Both the position numbers and the translations under genes were made by a program. The notes under the pieces were generated by a model. The model was not told the DNA's origin. It was given only the letters and a program-made list of their open reading frames with translations, and made no database searches. Source: Nocardioides sp. W7 (GTDB lineage: Bacteria; Actinomycetota; Actinomycetes; Propionibacteriales; Nocardioidaceae). From it: DNA of 64,000 bases. The stretch's first letter is position 1. Every line of letters starts with the position of its first letter. The stretch lies in the NCBI RefSeq assembly GCF_022919075.1, contig NZ_CP095078.1, forward strand, positions 3,038,001 through 3,102,000, written 5' to 3'. Of this stretch, positions 18,632-26,778 are shown in pieces.

Positions 18632-18703
18632 TCAGAGCAGCAGGAACAGCAGCAGGATGACGGCGATGACCAGGGCGGCGACGGCGATGGTGCGAGTGTT
18701 CAC
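18632..18703 (-). CDS. 23-residue hydrophobic membrane peptide
   Basis: A very short gene on the minus strand. The GTG at 18703 follows a GGAGACCTTC leader with a good ribosome binding site, and the peptide begins MNTRTIAV and ends LLLFLLL, a single membrane helix with a short positively charged N-terminus. I recall similar very short single-helix proteins from actinobacterial genomes but cannot name a family. It lies between the response regulator and the permease gene, transcribed opposite to both. Toxin-like, membrane stress or transporter-subunit roles are all possible. Confidence 0.6.
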   Translation of the reverse strand: MNTRTIAVAALVIAVILLLFLLL

Positions 18704-18869
18704 GAAGGTCTCCGATCGGTGGTGCTCCCTGAGCGGGAGGCGGGTGACCCCGGAGTGCCCGACTTCCGGACGCCGCAAACGGCGTACGGCGGCGTACGAC
18801 GGTGGCCGCCGCGCGCGCCGTGGCGGATGACGCGCGTGCCGCGGCCCGACCTCGGGTAGGGGATTCGTC

Positions 18870-20372
18870 ATGAGCGTGTTCCGCACCAAGTCCGTCGAGC
18901 AGGCGATCGCCGACACCGACGACCCCGACCACCGGCTCCGCAAGGAGCTGGGCGCTCTCGACCTCGTGGTCTTCGGCATCGGCGTCGTGATCGGCGCCGG
19001 CATCTTCGTGCTGACCGGCACCGTCGCGGCCTCCCACTCCGGCCCCGCGCTGGCGCTGTCGTTCCTGATCGCGGCCGTGGCCTGCGGGCTGGCCGGGCTC
19101 TGCTACGCCGAGTTCGCCTCGACCGTGCCGGTGGCGGGCAGCGCCTACACCTTCAGCTACGCCAGCTTCGGCGAGCTGATCGCCTGGATCATCGGCTGGG
19201 ACCTGGCCCTGGAGTTCACGATCGGCGCCTCGGCGCTGGCGGTGAGCTTCTCGGGCTACCTGCAGGAGCTGTTGGCCGGCACGCCGTTGGAGGTGCCCGC
19301 CGAGATCGGGTCGGCCTCCGGGGGCGTCGTCGACCTACCGGCCGTCGTGGTGTCGCTCGCGATCATGGTGCTGCTGATCCGCGGCACCAAGCTCTCCAGC
19401 CGGGTCAACCAGGTGATCGTCGCGATCAAGCTGGCCGTGGTCGCGACGGTGATCGTCGTCGGCATCACCCTGGTCGACCCCGGCAACTGGGTGCCGTTCA
19501 TCCCCGAGTCGCAGCCGACGCCCGAGTCCGCGGGCGGCTTCCTCGACCTGCCCCTCGTGACCAGCATCTTCGGCATCGAGCCGGCCATCTTCGGGATCGC
19601 CGGGGTCGTCTCGGGCGCGGCCGTCGTGTTCTTCGCGTTCATCGGCTTCGACGTGGTCGCGACCACGGCCGAGGAGGCCAAGAACCCCCAGCGCGACGTC
19701 CCGATCGGCATCCTCGGCTCGCTCGCCGTCGTCACCGTCCTGTACGCCGCCGTCAGCCTGGTCGTCACCGGGGTCCAGGACTACCGCGACATCGACCCGG
19801 ACGACGCCGCACCGCTCGCGACCGCCTTCGACGCGGCCGGTGTCAGCTGGATGGGCGACCTGATCTCGGTCGGCGCCTGCATCGGCCTGGTCGCGGTGGC
19901 GATGATCCTGATCATGGGCCAGAGCCGGGTCGCGTTCGCGATGGCGCGCGACGGCCTGCTGCCGCGGGGCCTGGCGAAGGTGCACCCGCGCTACGGCACG
20001 CCGTACCGGATCACCCTGATCACCGGCCTGGTGGTCGCGGCGATCGCGGGCTTCGTCGACCTGGCGACGCTGGCCAACCTGGTCAACATCGGCACCCTGT
20101 TCGCCTTCATCCTGGTCAGCATCGGCGTCGCGATCCTGCGCCGGACCCGGCCCGACCTGGACCGCTCGTTCCGCACACCGGCGGTGTATGTCGTGGCGGC
20201 GCTGGCGACCGTGCTGTGCCTCTACCTGATGATCAACCTCTCGGGCGAGACCTGGCTGCGGTTCGGGATCTGGATGGCGCTCGGAGTGCTGGTCTACGCC
20301 GGCTACGGCCGCACCCACAGCCGGGTCGGCCGGCGCGAGCGGGAGGCGGCCGCCACCTCGGACGGGCGCTGA
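18870..20372 (+). CDS. APC family amino acid permease
   Basis: A 500-residue, 12-helix secondary transporter of the amino acid-polyamine-organocation family, close in style to cationic amino acid transporters. TM1 carries the substrate-binding glycine loop GIGVVIGAGIFVLTG; LCYAEFASTVPVAGSAYTFSY and GELIAWIIGWDLALEFTIG are typical of the CAT branch; FFAFIGFDVVATTAEEAKNPQRDVP is the conserved TM6 region. The ATG is preceded by a TAGGGGATT leader. Likely takes up an amino acid with protons or sodium. It follows the two-component system and tiny peptide, with no clear operon link. Confidence 0.9.
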   Translation: MSVFRTKSVEQAIADTDDPDHRLRKELGALDLVVFGIGVVIGAGIFVLTGTVAASHSGPALALSFLIAAVACGLAGLCYAEFASTVPVAGSAYTFSYASFGELIAWIIGWDLALEFTIGASALAVSFSGYLQELLAGTPLEVPAEIGSASGGVVDLPAVVVSLAIMVLLIRGTKLSSRVNQVIVAIKLAVVATVIVVGITLVDPGNWVPFIPESQPTPESAGGFLDLPLVTSIFGIEPAIFGIAGVVSGAAVVFFAFIGFDVVATTAEEAKNPQRDVPIGILGSLAVVTVLYAAVSLVVTGVQDYRDIDPDDAAPLATAFDAAGVSWMGDLISVGACIGLVAVAMILIMGQSRVAFAMARDGLLPRGLAKVHPRYGTPYRITLITGLVVAAIAGFVDLATLANLVNIGTLFAFILVSIGVAILRRTRPDLDRSFRTPAVYVVAALATVLCLYLMINLSGETWLRFGIWMALGVLVYAGYGRTHSRVGRREREAAATSDGR

Positions 20373-20396
20373 GGCGACGACCGGGCGACGCCTTCC

Positions 20397-20402
20397 GATA
20401 GT
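20397..20402 (+). promoter_or_regulatory. -10 candidate for riboswitch-ribH transcript
   Basis: GATAGT lies about 14 bases before the conserved first stem of the FMN riboswitch. No strong -35 hexamer is visible. Confidence 0.35.
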
Positions 20403-20414
20403 CTGCGTCGCAAC

Positions 20415-20568
20415 GTTCTCAGGGCGGGGTGAAACTCCCCACCGGCGGTGAAGACGACCGGACGATCCGGTCATCGCAGCCCGCGAGCGCCTTCCGGCTC
20501 AGGCCGGAGGGGTCAGCAGATCCGGTGTGACTCCGGAGCCGACGGTCATAGTCCGGATGAGAGAGAAC
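20415..20568 (+). ncRNA. FMN riboswitch (RFN element)
   Basis: The conserved blocks appear in order: AGGGCGGGGTGAAACTCCCC then ACCGGCGGT, AGCCCGCGAGC, GGTCAGCAGATCCGGTG, and ACTCCGGAGCCGACGGTCA followed by TAGTCCGGATGAGAGAGAA. They form the six-stem junction that binds FMN. The gene downstream is a lumazine synthase, so flavin excess would shut off its own synthesis. A variable arm (20455-20478) separates the first two blocks. Confidence 0.95.
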
Positions 20569-20598
20569 GCGGCGTACGGTCTGACTCTGTCTGCTCCG

Positions 20599-20637
20599 CT
20601 CGTCGTATCGCCCTGGGTGAGCGACGAGACAAGGAGG
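20599..20637 (+). promoter_or_regulatory. Riboswitch expression platform and ribosome binding site
   Basis: CTCGTCG (20599-20605) pairs with CGACGAG (20622-20628), forming a hairpin three bases before the strong AAGGAGG site (20631-20637). There is no T-run, so control of translation initiation is more likely than transcription termination. Confidence 0.45.
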
Positions 20638-20645
20638 CAGTTCAC

Positions 20646-21134
20646 ATGTCGCAGGCACCCACGCCCCACCGGATCGCCGTGGTCGCATCCCGCTGGCACG
20701 CCGACATCGTCAACGAGGCCGTCGAGGGATTCATCGCCACGGTCACCGCCGCCGGGCATGCCCGGCCGGAGGTCGTCGAGGTGCCCGGCGCCTTCGAGAT
20801 CCCGCTGGCCGTCCAGAGACTCGCGAGCAGCGGGAGGTACGCCGCCATCGCCGCGTGCGGCCTCGTGGTAGACGGTGGGATCTACCGGCACGAGTACGTC
20901 GCCTCGGCCGTGGTCGACGGCCTGATGCGGGTCCAGCTCGCCACCGATGTGCCGGTGCTGTCCGGAGTGCTGACACCGTTGCACTTCCACGAGCACGAGG
21001 AGCACCTCGCCTACTTCACCCGCCACTTCCGAGCCAAGGGCGCGGAGCTCGGTGCCGCGGCTCTGGCTGTGCTCGCCCTGCCCGGCAGTGCTGCGACGGG
21101 CGACGAAGAGCCCGCTCAGCTGCCGAGCAGGTAG
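20646..21134 (+). CDS. ribH: 6,7-dimethyl-8-ribityllumazine synthase, type II-like
   Basis: A 162-residue enzyme of riboflavin synthesis that joins the ribityl-aminouracil with dihydroxybutanone phosphate. RIAVVASRWHADIV, EVPGAFEIPLAVQRLA, AACGLVVDGGIYRHEYVASAV (with the catalytic His) and VPVLSGVLTPLHFHEHEEHLAYFTRHFRAKGAELG are visible. The W-H-A-D-I-V start and the Y-R-H-E segment resemble type II (RibH2) decameric enzymes more than the usual TxHFD-type enzymes. It stands alone behind an FMN riboswitch, without ribA/B/D/E, so the main pathway genes probably lie elsewhere. The start is fixed by AAGGAGG. Confidence 0.9.
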   Translation: MSQAPTPHRIAVVASRWHADIVNEAVEGFIATVTAAGHARPEVVEVPGAFEIPLAVQRLASSGRYAAIAACGLVVDGGIYRHEYVASAVVDGLMRVQLATDVPVLSGVLTPLHFHEHEEHLAYFTRHFRAKGAELGAAALAVLALPGSAATGDEEPAQLPSR

Positions 21135-21229
21135 TCGGTCACCACCGGCGCGATCACCTGGGGCTTGATCAGGTGGGTCTGGCCGCGCCAGTCCCGAGGT
21201 CGACGATCGACCGCTTCACGGCACCGCTA
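21116..21229 (-). pseudogene. Remnant of a hydrolase-like C-terminus
   Basis: Read on the minus strand, this stretch gives R-E-A-V-D-R-R-P-R-D-W-R-G-Q-T-H-L then IKPQVIAPVVTDYLLGS and a stop, preceded by an in-frame TAG. The ending looks like the C-terminus of an alpha/beta hydrolase, but nothing upstream encodes the rest. It overlaps the last codons of ribH. Likely the tail of a gene lost by deletion; weakly supported. Confidence 0.3.
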
Positions 21230-21326
21230 CCTCGCAGGTGGGATCCGAGCGCCCGCAGGGAGTGCACGCGCCATCCTCCCGCCGGCCTGCGCCGGTCGAC
21301 GCAGGCCGGCGTCCGAGCGCGGCCGG

Positions 21327-22073
21327 TCAGGAGATCGTGCCGGTTCCTTCGCCCTCGACATTCTGGTCGTGGAGCAGCTCGCCCTCCGCGTCGACCGGCG
21401 TGATCGACGCCTCGAAGGTGATCGGGGAGCCGGCCTGGTACTTGAAGTTCTCCCCGTACGAGTACTGCTCGCCGGGACCGAACGTGTAGATCGACGGGTC
21501 GACGTAGGACCCGTCAGCGAACACGTCGTCGTTCACGCCCTGCGCTTCGTACAGGGCGTCGTCGGTGACCCCGTCCATGCCCTGCAGCCACTGCCAGTCG
21601 TCGTAGCGAGCCGAGATGTTGACGAGGCTGGAACCCAGGTCGATGGCCTCACCGTTGTTCGTCACCACGTAGTTGACGAACACGACGTCGTCACCCTTCG
21701 CCAGCAGCGGCTTGTTGGTGTCGGGGTCCGCGAAGTTGCCGTCCTCCGTCGCCTTCGCGGTGCTCACCTGGTACACCTCGACGGTGACGTCGCCGACCTC
21801 GATGGTCGAGATGAGGTCGCCACCGGTGGTGACCGGGCGCGCCCAGGCCGGCTGGCCCTCCGCGCCCGCGGGAGCGGCGTCTTCAGACTCCGTGGGCTCC
21901 TCGGACTCGGCGGGCGCGTCCTCGGTGGGCTCCTCGGACGAGGCGCTGCTCTCTTCTGCCCGCGGCTCCTCGTCGGACTCGGAGTCGGAGTCACCCGAGC
22001 AGGCGCTCAGGGCGAGAAGACTGACCGTCGCGACTGCGGCGACGGCCATTCGGGCGGAACGAACTGAACGCAT
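21327..22073 (-). CDS. Secreted lipoprotein of unknown function
   Basis: A 248-residue protein with a lipoprotein signal (lipobox L-S-A-C, C25), an acidic low-complexity linker of Ser/Glu/Asp/Pro (26-75), and a beta-rich domain. VFVNYVVTNNGEAIDLGSSLVNISARYDDWQW resembles the immunoglobulin-like DUF4352 type of extracellular domain, in which a conserved NxG turn follows a V-x-Y-x-V strand. It has a ribosome binding site AAGGGGA and a leader, unlike many neighbours. No partner gene is adjacent. Surface binding or sensing is a guess. Confidence 0.7.
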   Translation of the reverse strand: MRSVRSARMAVAAVATVSLLALSACSGDSDSESDEEPRAEESSASSEEPTEDAPAESEEPTESEDAAPAGAEGQPAWARPVTTGGDLISTIEVGDVTVEVYQVSTAKATEDGNFADPDTNKPLLAKGDDVVFVNYVVTNNGEAIDLGSSLVNISARYDDWQWLQGMDGVTDDALYEAQGVNDDVFADGSYVDPSIYTFGPGEQYSYGENFKYQAGSPITFEASITPVDAEGELLHDQNVEGEGTGTIS

Positions 22074-22230
22074 GTAAACGGTCCCCTTACGGTTCGGACA
22101 GGTCGCCGCTCGACGGCGTCAGAGGATTCGGCAGACCTCTTAGTCAGTGATGCCCGCGGGGGCGGCCAGGAAACCGATTCGCTCGTCGAACCTGCCCGGA
22201 GACTCGCCGACCGGTCCGTAGGATCGCGCC

Positions 22231-23169
22231 GTGCCCCCACGCTCCCCGCTGCCGCGCCGGCACGGGCTGAGTGCGGCGTGGGTGTGCACGCCGCACCGCG
22301 ACCCGGAGCGACCCGCAGGCTGGGGGAGCATGGGGGCGTGGCTGCGGGACCACGTCGACGCGCGCGTCGAGGTCGAGTCGATGCTGGCCACCGAGCGGTT
22401 CGTGTACGCCGATGGTCGGCCGGTCGCCGACGCCGACCCCTACCGCGCGCACACGTTCGTCTGGTTCCACCGCGACCTGCGCGAGGAGCCCGTCGTACCC
22501 GGACCGCTCACCGTCGTCCACCGCGACGAGCGCGTCGTGGTGGTCGACGAGCCGGCGTTCCTCTCGACGGTCCCGCGCGGGCGGCACGTGACGCAGAGCC
22601 TCGTCGTGCGCCTGCGCGAGGAGCTCGGGCTGCCGGAGCTGACCCCGATGCACCGTCTCGACCGGGTCACCTCGGGCCTGGTGGTCTGCGCGACCGGGAC
22701 GGAGTGGCGCGGGGCCTACCATGCGATGTTCGCGCAGGGCACGGTGCGCAAGACCTACCGTGCCCTGGCACCGTGGCGTGGCGACCTGGAGGCACCGACC
22801 ACCGTCCGCAACCACATCGCTGCGATCCCCGGCACCGGGCGCGCCGAGGTCGTGGCGGACGGGCCGGTCAACGCCGAGACCCGGGTGGAGCTCGAGGAAC
22901 GCCGTGGCGCCCTCGCGGTCTACCGCCTCACCCCGCGCACCGGACGCACGCACCAGCTCCGGCTGCACCTGCGCGATCTCGGCGCCCCGATCGTCGACGA
23001 CCCGCTCTACCCGCTCGACCTCCAGGTCGACGTCGACGACTTCACGCGACCGCTGCAGCTGCTGGCCAGCGAGCTCGAGTACGCCGACCCCGTCGACGGG
23101 GTCCTGCGCCGGTTCGTGAGCCCCCGCAGCCTGCCGCTCGACAGTGCTCTCGGCGATCCGGGCCGATGA
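22231..23169 (+). CDS. RluA family pseudouridine synthase
   Basis: A 312-residue RNA-modifying enzyme that isomerises uridine to pseudouridine in rRNA or tRNA. The catalytic motif MHRLDRVTSGLVVCATG contains the essential Asp (HRLD), preceded by VVVVDEPAFLSTVP and followed by VRKTYRALAP and TGRTHQLRLHLRDLGAPIVDDPLYP, all RluA hallmarks. The N-terminal part (WVCTPHRDPERPAGW...) is an extension also seen in RluA-type proteins of actinobacteria. TAGGAT (22219-22224) lies six bases before the GTG, so translation probably starts on a leaderless mRNA. Target uridine unknown. Confidence 0.88.
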   Translation: MPPRSPLPRRHGLSAAWVCTPHRDPERPAGWGSMGAWLRDHVDARVEVESMLATERFVYADGRPVADADPYRAHTFVWFHRDLREEPVVPGPLTVVHRDERVVVVDEPAFLSTVPRGRHVTQSLVVRLREELGLPELTPMHRLDRVTSGLVVCATGTEWRGAYHAMFAQGTVRKTYRALAPWRGDLEAPTTVRNHIAAIPGTGRAEVVADGPVNAETRVELEERRGALAVYRLTPRTGRTHQLRLHLRDLGAPIVDDPLYPLDLQVDVDDFTRPLQLLASELEYADPVDGVLRRFVSPRSLPLDSALGDPGR

Positions 23170-23237
23170 GCGGCCATCGCCTCGACGCAGTCTCGTCGAG
23201 GCGAGAGGTCACCTCAGCAGACGCGAAGCAGTTCTGC

Positions 23238-23954
23238 TCAGGCTCCCAGGGCGGCGAAGATCTGCTCGTATCGCACCTTCGGGTCGAGGGTGAGCCCGGA
23301 CTTGATGAACTTTGCCCAGTCGTCCGCCAGCACTTCCTGTGCACCCGACTCGATGGCGTCGAGACCGGCACTCGCCAGATCCGACGGCGCGATCTTCGGC
23401 GCCTCCACGGCCTTGGCCATGTCGGTGTCGACCAGCCCCATGTGCACGGCGACGACATGCGTACCTTGTGCGGCGAGCTCGAGTCGAGTGCTGTCGGTCA
23501 GCATCCAGGCCGCAGCCTTCGACGCAGCGTACGCACCGGCGCTCGGAGCGGTGAACCATGACAGTGCCGAGATGACGTTGAGTATCGCGCCACCGCCGTT
23601 GGATCCCAGGATGGGGGCGAACGCACGAGTCATGAGCAACGGACCGTAGAAGTTCGTGTCCATCTCGCGGCGGATCGTCGCCTCGTCCCCGGCGACGAGC
23701 GAAGTTCCGGTGGAGATGCCGGCATTGTTGACGAGCACCTGAACATCACCCGCCGCGGCGGCGGCCGCTTCGATCTGCCCGGCGCTCGTGATGTCGAGCT
23801 CGAGCGGGTGCACGCCGTCGGCGTCGATCGCGCCCGCATCGCGAGCGGCGGCGTAGATCTTCGCCGCTCCACGCTTCTTCAACTGCTCGACGAACTCGGC
23901 ACCAATGCCCCGGTTCGCTCCGGTGACGAGCACCACCGCACCTCTGACGTCCAT
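23238..23954 (-). CDS. Short-chain dehydrogenase/reductase
   Basis: A 238-residue classical SDR. VLVTGANRGIGAEFVEQL is the nucleotide-binding TGxxxGIG motif, VLVNNAGI the NAG motif, and SAGAYAASKAAAW supplies the catalytic Tyr-Lys. It is divergent from a TetR regulator, and both promoters carry the repeat TTCTGTAGCGATC, so the regulator probably represses this gene. Substrate unknown; such TetR-SDR pairs often handle reactive carbonyls. Confidence 0.88.
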   Translation of the reverse strand: MDVRGAVVLVTGANRGIGAEFVEQLKKRGAAKIYAAARDAGAIDADGVHPLELDITSAGQIEAAAAAAGDVQVLVNNAGISTGTSLVAGDEATIRREMDTNFYGPLLMTRAFAPILGSNGGGAILNVISALSWFTAPSAGAYAASKAAAWMLTDSTRLELAAQGTHVVAVHMGLVDTDMAKAVEAPKIAPSDLASAGLDAIESGAQEVLADDWAKFIKSGLTLDPKVRYEQIFAALGA

Positions 23955-23963
23955 GACTACCTA

Positions 23964-24019
23964 TTCTGTAGCGATCACTATTGATTGACGTTCGGACGGT
24001 ACCACGTTCTGTAGCGATC
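23964..24019. promoter_or_regulatory. Two operator copies between SDR and TetR genes
   Basis: TTCTGTAGCGATC occurs at 23964-23976 and again at 24007-24019. The second copy is part of the imperfect palindrome GTAGCGATCGATAC. One copy lies next to each divergent start, as expected for a TetR repressor controlling both genes. Confidence 0.6.
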
Positions 24020-24039
24020 GATACGTTATGCTCGCCGAC

Positions 24040-24618
24040 ATGGCCGGCCGACCGCGGAGCTTCGATCGCGATGCCGCGCTCGGAGCAGCTCTCGAACAGT
24101 TCTGGCGCGCGGGTTACGAGGAGACCTCCGTCGCGATGCTGACCTCGGCCATGGGTGTGACACCCCCCAGCCTCTACGCGGCGTTCGGCGACAAGCGTCG
24201 CCTCTTCGAGGAGGCCTCAGCGGTGTACTTCCAGCGCACGTGCGAGGCGGTCGACCGTGCTGCGGCGCTGCCGAACGCGCGCGAGGCCATCGCTCAGGTG
24301 TTCGACGACACCGCACACGCCCACACCGACCCGGCAACGCCTGCCGGGTGCCTCCTGCTGACCGAGCCGCGGCTCGAAACGCAGCGCGAGGTCCTTCGCC
24401 GGCGACTCAAGGACCGGCTCGACCAAGGGGTCCGGGACCATGATCTCGCAGCCACGACGAACACCGACCACCTCGCCTCGTTCCTCGTGGCCGTCCTGCG
24501 CGGTATGTCCGGCTGTGCCCGCGACGGCGGCAGCACCGACGACCTCCTGGGCATCGCAGAGACTGCGATGGCGGCCTTGCCCGCGCCGGCACACGATCGC
24601 CTGGCGGGCAGTTCCTGA
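24040..24618 (+). CDS. TetR family transcriptional regulator
   Basis: A 192-residue repressor. The N-terminal HTH reads RSFDRDAALGAALEQFWRAGYEETSVAMLTSAMGVTPPSLYAAFGDKRRLFEEA, the form typical of TetR proteins that control short-chain dehydrogenases. The C-terminal ligand domain includes CLLLTEPRLETQREVLRRRLKDRLDQGV. The ATG at 24040 is preferred to 24028 because TATGCT (24027-24032) lies seven bases upstream, giving a leaderless mRNA. It is divergent from the SDR gene and shares duplicated operators with it. Confidence 0.88.
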   Translation: MAGRPRSFDRDAALGAALEQFWRAGYEETSVAMLTSAMGVTPPSLYAAFGDKRRLFEEASAVYFQRTCEAVDRAAALPNAREAIAQVFDDTAHAHTDPATPAGCLLLTEPRLETQREVLRRRLKDRLDQGVRDHDLAATTNTDHLASFLVAVLRGMSGCARDGGSTDDLLGIAETAMAALPAPAHDRLAGSS

Positions 24619-24700
24619 GACGAGCGCGTCAGGCCCAAGGGAGCGAGCGGCCCGGTCTTCAGCGGCTCCTCCATGTCCTGTGCGAACTCCGGAGGCGTCG

Positions 24701-25197
24701 ATGGGCCACGTCGCTGCCGTACTCGAGGCCATCGCGGCTGACCTGCTGGGCTACTTCTATCGACGCACCGACCTGAGGACGCCGCCGACCTCCTGGCGGA
24801 GAGGGCGTTGGTGGTCTGGCGCAAGGCTCGCACTCTTCCGGGCGACGACACCGCGGCTCGCATGTGGATGTTCGGCATCGCGCGACGGGTGCTTTCGACG
24901 TATCGACGTACGGTTCGCCGGCACAGTGCCCTGCGGGACAAGCTCCGCGCGGAATTGGCGGCACGGCCAAACAGGTCCGCCAACGCGCAGGACTCCGAGC
25001 TCCACACCGTCCTGGGGATTCTCGACCAGCTCGATCAGGAGATCATTCGCCTCACCTACTGGGACGGCTTCACCCAGAAGGAAGCCGCTCAGATCCTCGG
25101 ACTCCCGGAGGGGACCGTCCGAAGCCGGCACCACCGTGCCCGAATCGCCCTGCGCCACGCGGTCGGCGCGGCGCCCGATATCTCGATGCCGCGATAG
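24701..25197 (+). pseudogene. ECF RNA polymerase sigma factor, frameshifted
   Basis: A GGAGG site and ATG at 24701 start MGHVAAVLEAIAADLLGY then FYRRTDL; at 24775 the frame must move by one base to continue as EDAADLLAERALVVWRKART and end at 25197. Adding one G to CTGAGG gives D-L-E-D-A-A-D, restoring a sigma region 2 (MWMFGIARRVLSTYRR) and region 4 (LDQEIIRLTYWDGFTQKEAAQILGLPEGTVRSRHHRARIAL). The joined protein would be about 165 residues, normal for ECF factors. Either the gene is dead or this is a sequencing error. No anti-sigma gene follows; the region beyond was hit by an IS element. Confidence 0.75.
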
Positions 25198-25410
25198 CCG
25201 GTGCGGCTCTAGCAGTCCTCTATTCGGCGGTTGGCTGCCTATGGGGCGTTTCGCCTGAGTACTCTCCCGGGCTCACTTTCTCCCTTGGTGGACTTCAGTC
25301 CCGATATTGACAAGCCGTCCGATGTTCGGATCTGCCGTCCTCGCGGCAGGGCTGGATAGGCGGCTACGAGAAGGTAGCGCTCGCGCTCGTGGCCGGTCCG
25401 CCGCCTGTCG
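25198..25410. other. Gene-poor stretch between sigma remnant and IS element
   Basis: No convincing gene. One forward frame reads DAAIAGAALAVLYSAVG just after the sigma stop and could be the start of a lost membrane or anti-sigma gene, but it ends after about 40 codons. Base composition is less GC-rich than the surroundings, in keeping with a decayed or acquired region. Confidence 0.4.
25406..25410. repeat. Left target site duplication
   Basis: TGTCG directly before the left end of the IS; the same five bases follow the right end at 27653-27657. Confidence 0.75.
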
Positions 25411-25503
25411 TGTCGACGGCACGTGAAAACTGACCCCCGAACGGCAACTGAAAACTGACCCCCTCCGAGACCCTGTCCTCATCTCGAGGCAGGGGGATGC
25501 GGA

Positions 25504-26778
25504 GTGTTGTCAGTGGAGGACTGGGCTGAGATCCGCCGGTTGCACCGTGCGGAGGGAGTGCCGATCAAGGTGATCGCCAGGTCGATGGGGATCTCGAAGA
25601 ACACGGTGCGGAAGGCGCTGCGCGACGTCGGTGCCCCGCGTTACGAGCGGCCGGCGCGGGGATCGTTGGTCGATGAGGTCGAGCCGCGGATTCGTGAGTT
25701 GTTGCGGGTCACGCCCACGATGCCGGCAACGGTCGTTGCTGAGCGGATCGGGTGGGTGCATTCGATCCGGACGCTGCGCACCCGGGTGAGCGAGCTACGG
25801 CCGGTGTACCTGCCGCCGGACCCGTCCTCGCGCACGATCTATGAGGCTGGTGGGTTGGCGCAGTTCGACTTCTGGTTCCCCGACATCGAGTTGCCGGTGG
25901 GCTTCGGCCAGAGGCGGACCGCGAAGCGGTTGCCGGTGATGACGATGGTGTCGGGCTACTCGCACTGGACCAGCGCGGTGCTGATCCCGCGCCGAGAGAG
26001 CGAGGACCTGTTTCCCGGCTGGTGGCACCTGATCCAGCAGTTGGGCGCGGTCCCGAAGCTGCTGGTGTGGGACGGCGAGGGTGCCATCGGGCGGTGGCGC
26101 CCCAAGGAGTCCGCGCTCACCACCGAGTGCCAGGCATTCCGCGGCGTGCTCGGCACCAAGGTCTACGTGTGCAAGCCAGCCGACCCTGAGGCCAAGGGCA
26201 TGCTCGAGCGGTTCCACGACTACCTGGAGCGCTCGTTCCTGCCCGGCCGGGAGTTCACCGGCCCTGAGGACTTCAACACCCAGCTGGCCGGGTTCGTCGT
26301 GAAGGCCAACGCCCGGAAGATGCGGGTCCTGGGATGCGCACCGAACGATCGGATCGCCGCCGACCGGGCCGCGATGATGCCGCTGCCACCAGTGCCGCCC
26401 GAGGTCGGGTGGCGCAAGTCGATGCGGCTGCCACGCGATCACTACATCCGCCTCGATTCCAACGACTACTCCGTGCACCCCGCCGTGGTCGGGCGCCGGA
26501 TTGAGGTCCACGCCGACCTGGCCCGGGTGTGGGTGACGTGTGAGGGCGCGATCGTCGCCGACCACGCCCGGGTATGGGCCCAGCACCAGACGATCAGCGA
26601 CTTCGAGCACACCGTGGCCGCGAAGCTCCTGCGGCAAGGACGCGGCGACCTGCTCCGCCCGGTCGCCGATGCGGTGACCGGCGAGGAGGTCGAGATCCGA
26701 TCGCTCGGCGTCTACGACCAGGTCCTCGGGCTCGTCGATCCCCTGTCCGACGGCCTGGTCGACGAGGAGGTGTCGTGA
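25504..26778 (+). CDS. istA: IS21-family transposase IstA
   Basis: A 424-residue DDE transposase. The N-terminal HTH is VPIKVIARSMGISKNTVRKALRD. The catalytic triad is visible as the D of LAQFDFWFPDIELP, the D of LLVWDGEGAIG, and the E of DPEAKGMLERFHDYLE. A C-terminal beta domain (YSVHPAVVGRRIEVHADLARVWV) matches the Mu-type C region. The exact start is uncertain: GTG 25504 is used, but GTG 25513 lies nearer a GGAG. The stop overlaps the istB ATG (ATGA in reverse order, TGATG), coupling helper synthesis. Confidence 0.92.
   Translation: MLSVEDWAEIRRLHRAEGVPIKVIARSMGISKNTVRKALRDVGAPRYERPARGSLVDEVEPRIRELLRVTPTMPATVVAERIGWVHSIRTLRTRVSELRPVYLPPDPSSRTIYEAGGLAQFDFWFPDIELPVGFGQRRTAKRLPVMTMVSGYSHWTSAVLIPRRESEDLFPGWWHLIQQLGAVPKLLVWDGEGAIGRWRPKESALTTECQAFRGVLGTKVYVCKPADPEAKGMLERFHDYLERSFLPGREFTGPEDFNTQLAGFVVKANARKMRVLGCAPNDRIAADRAAMMPLPPVPPEVGWRKSMRLPRDHYIRLDSNDYSVHPAVVGRRIEVHADLARVWVTCEGAIVADHARVWAQHQTISDFEHTVAAKLLRQGRGDLLRPVADAVTGEEVEIRSLGVYDQVLGLVDPLSDGLVDEEVS

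Noticed and set aside
25411..25480. CRISPR-like repeats at the IS end
   Set aside because: The repeated TGAAAACTGACCCC motifs are only two per end, inverted between ends, and are the transposase binding sites of an IS21-family element.
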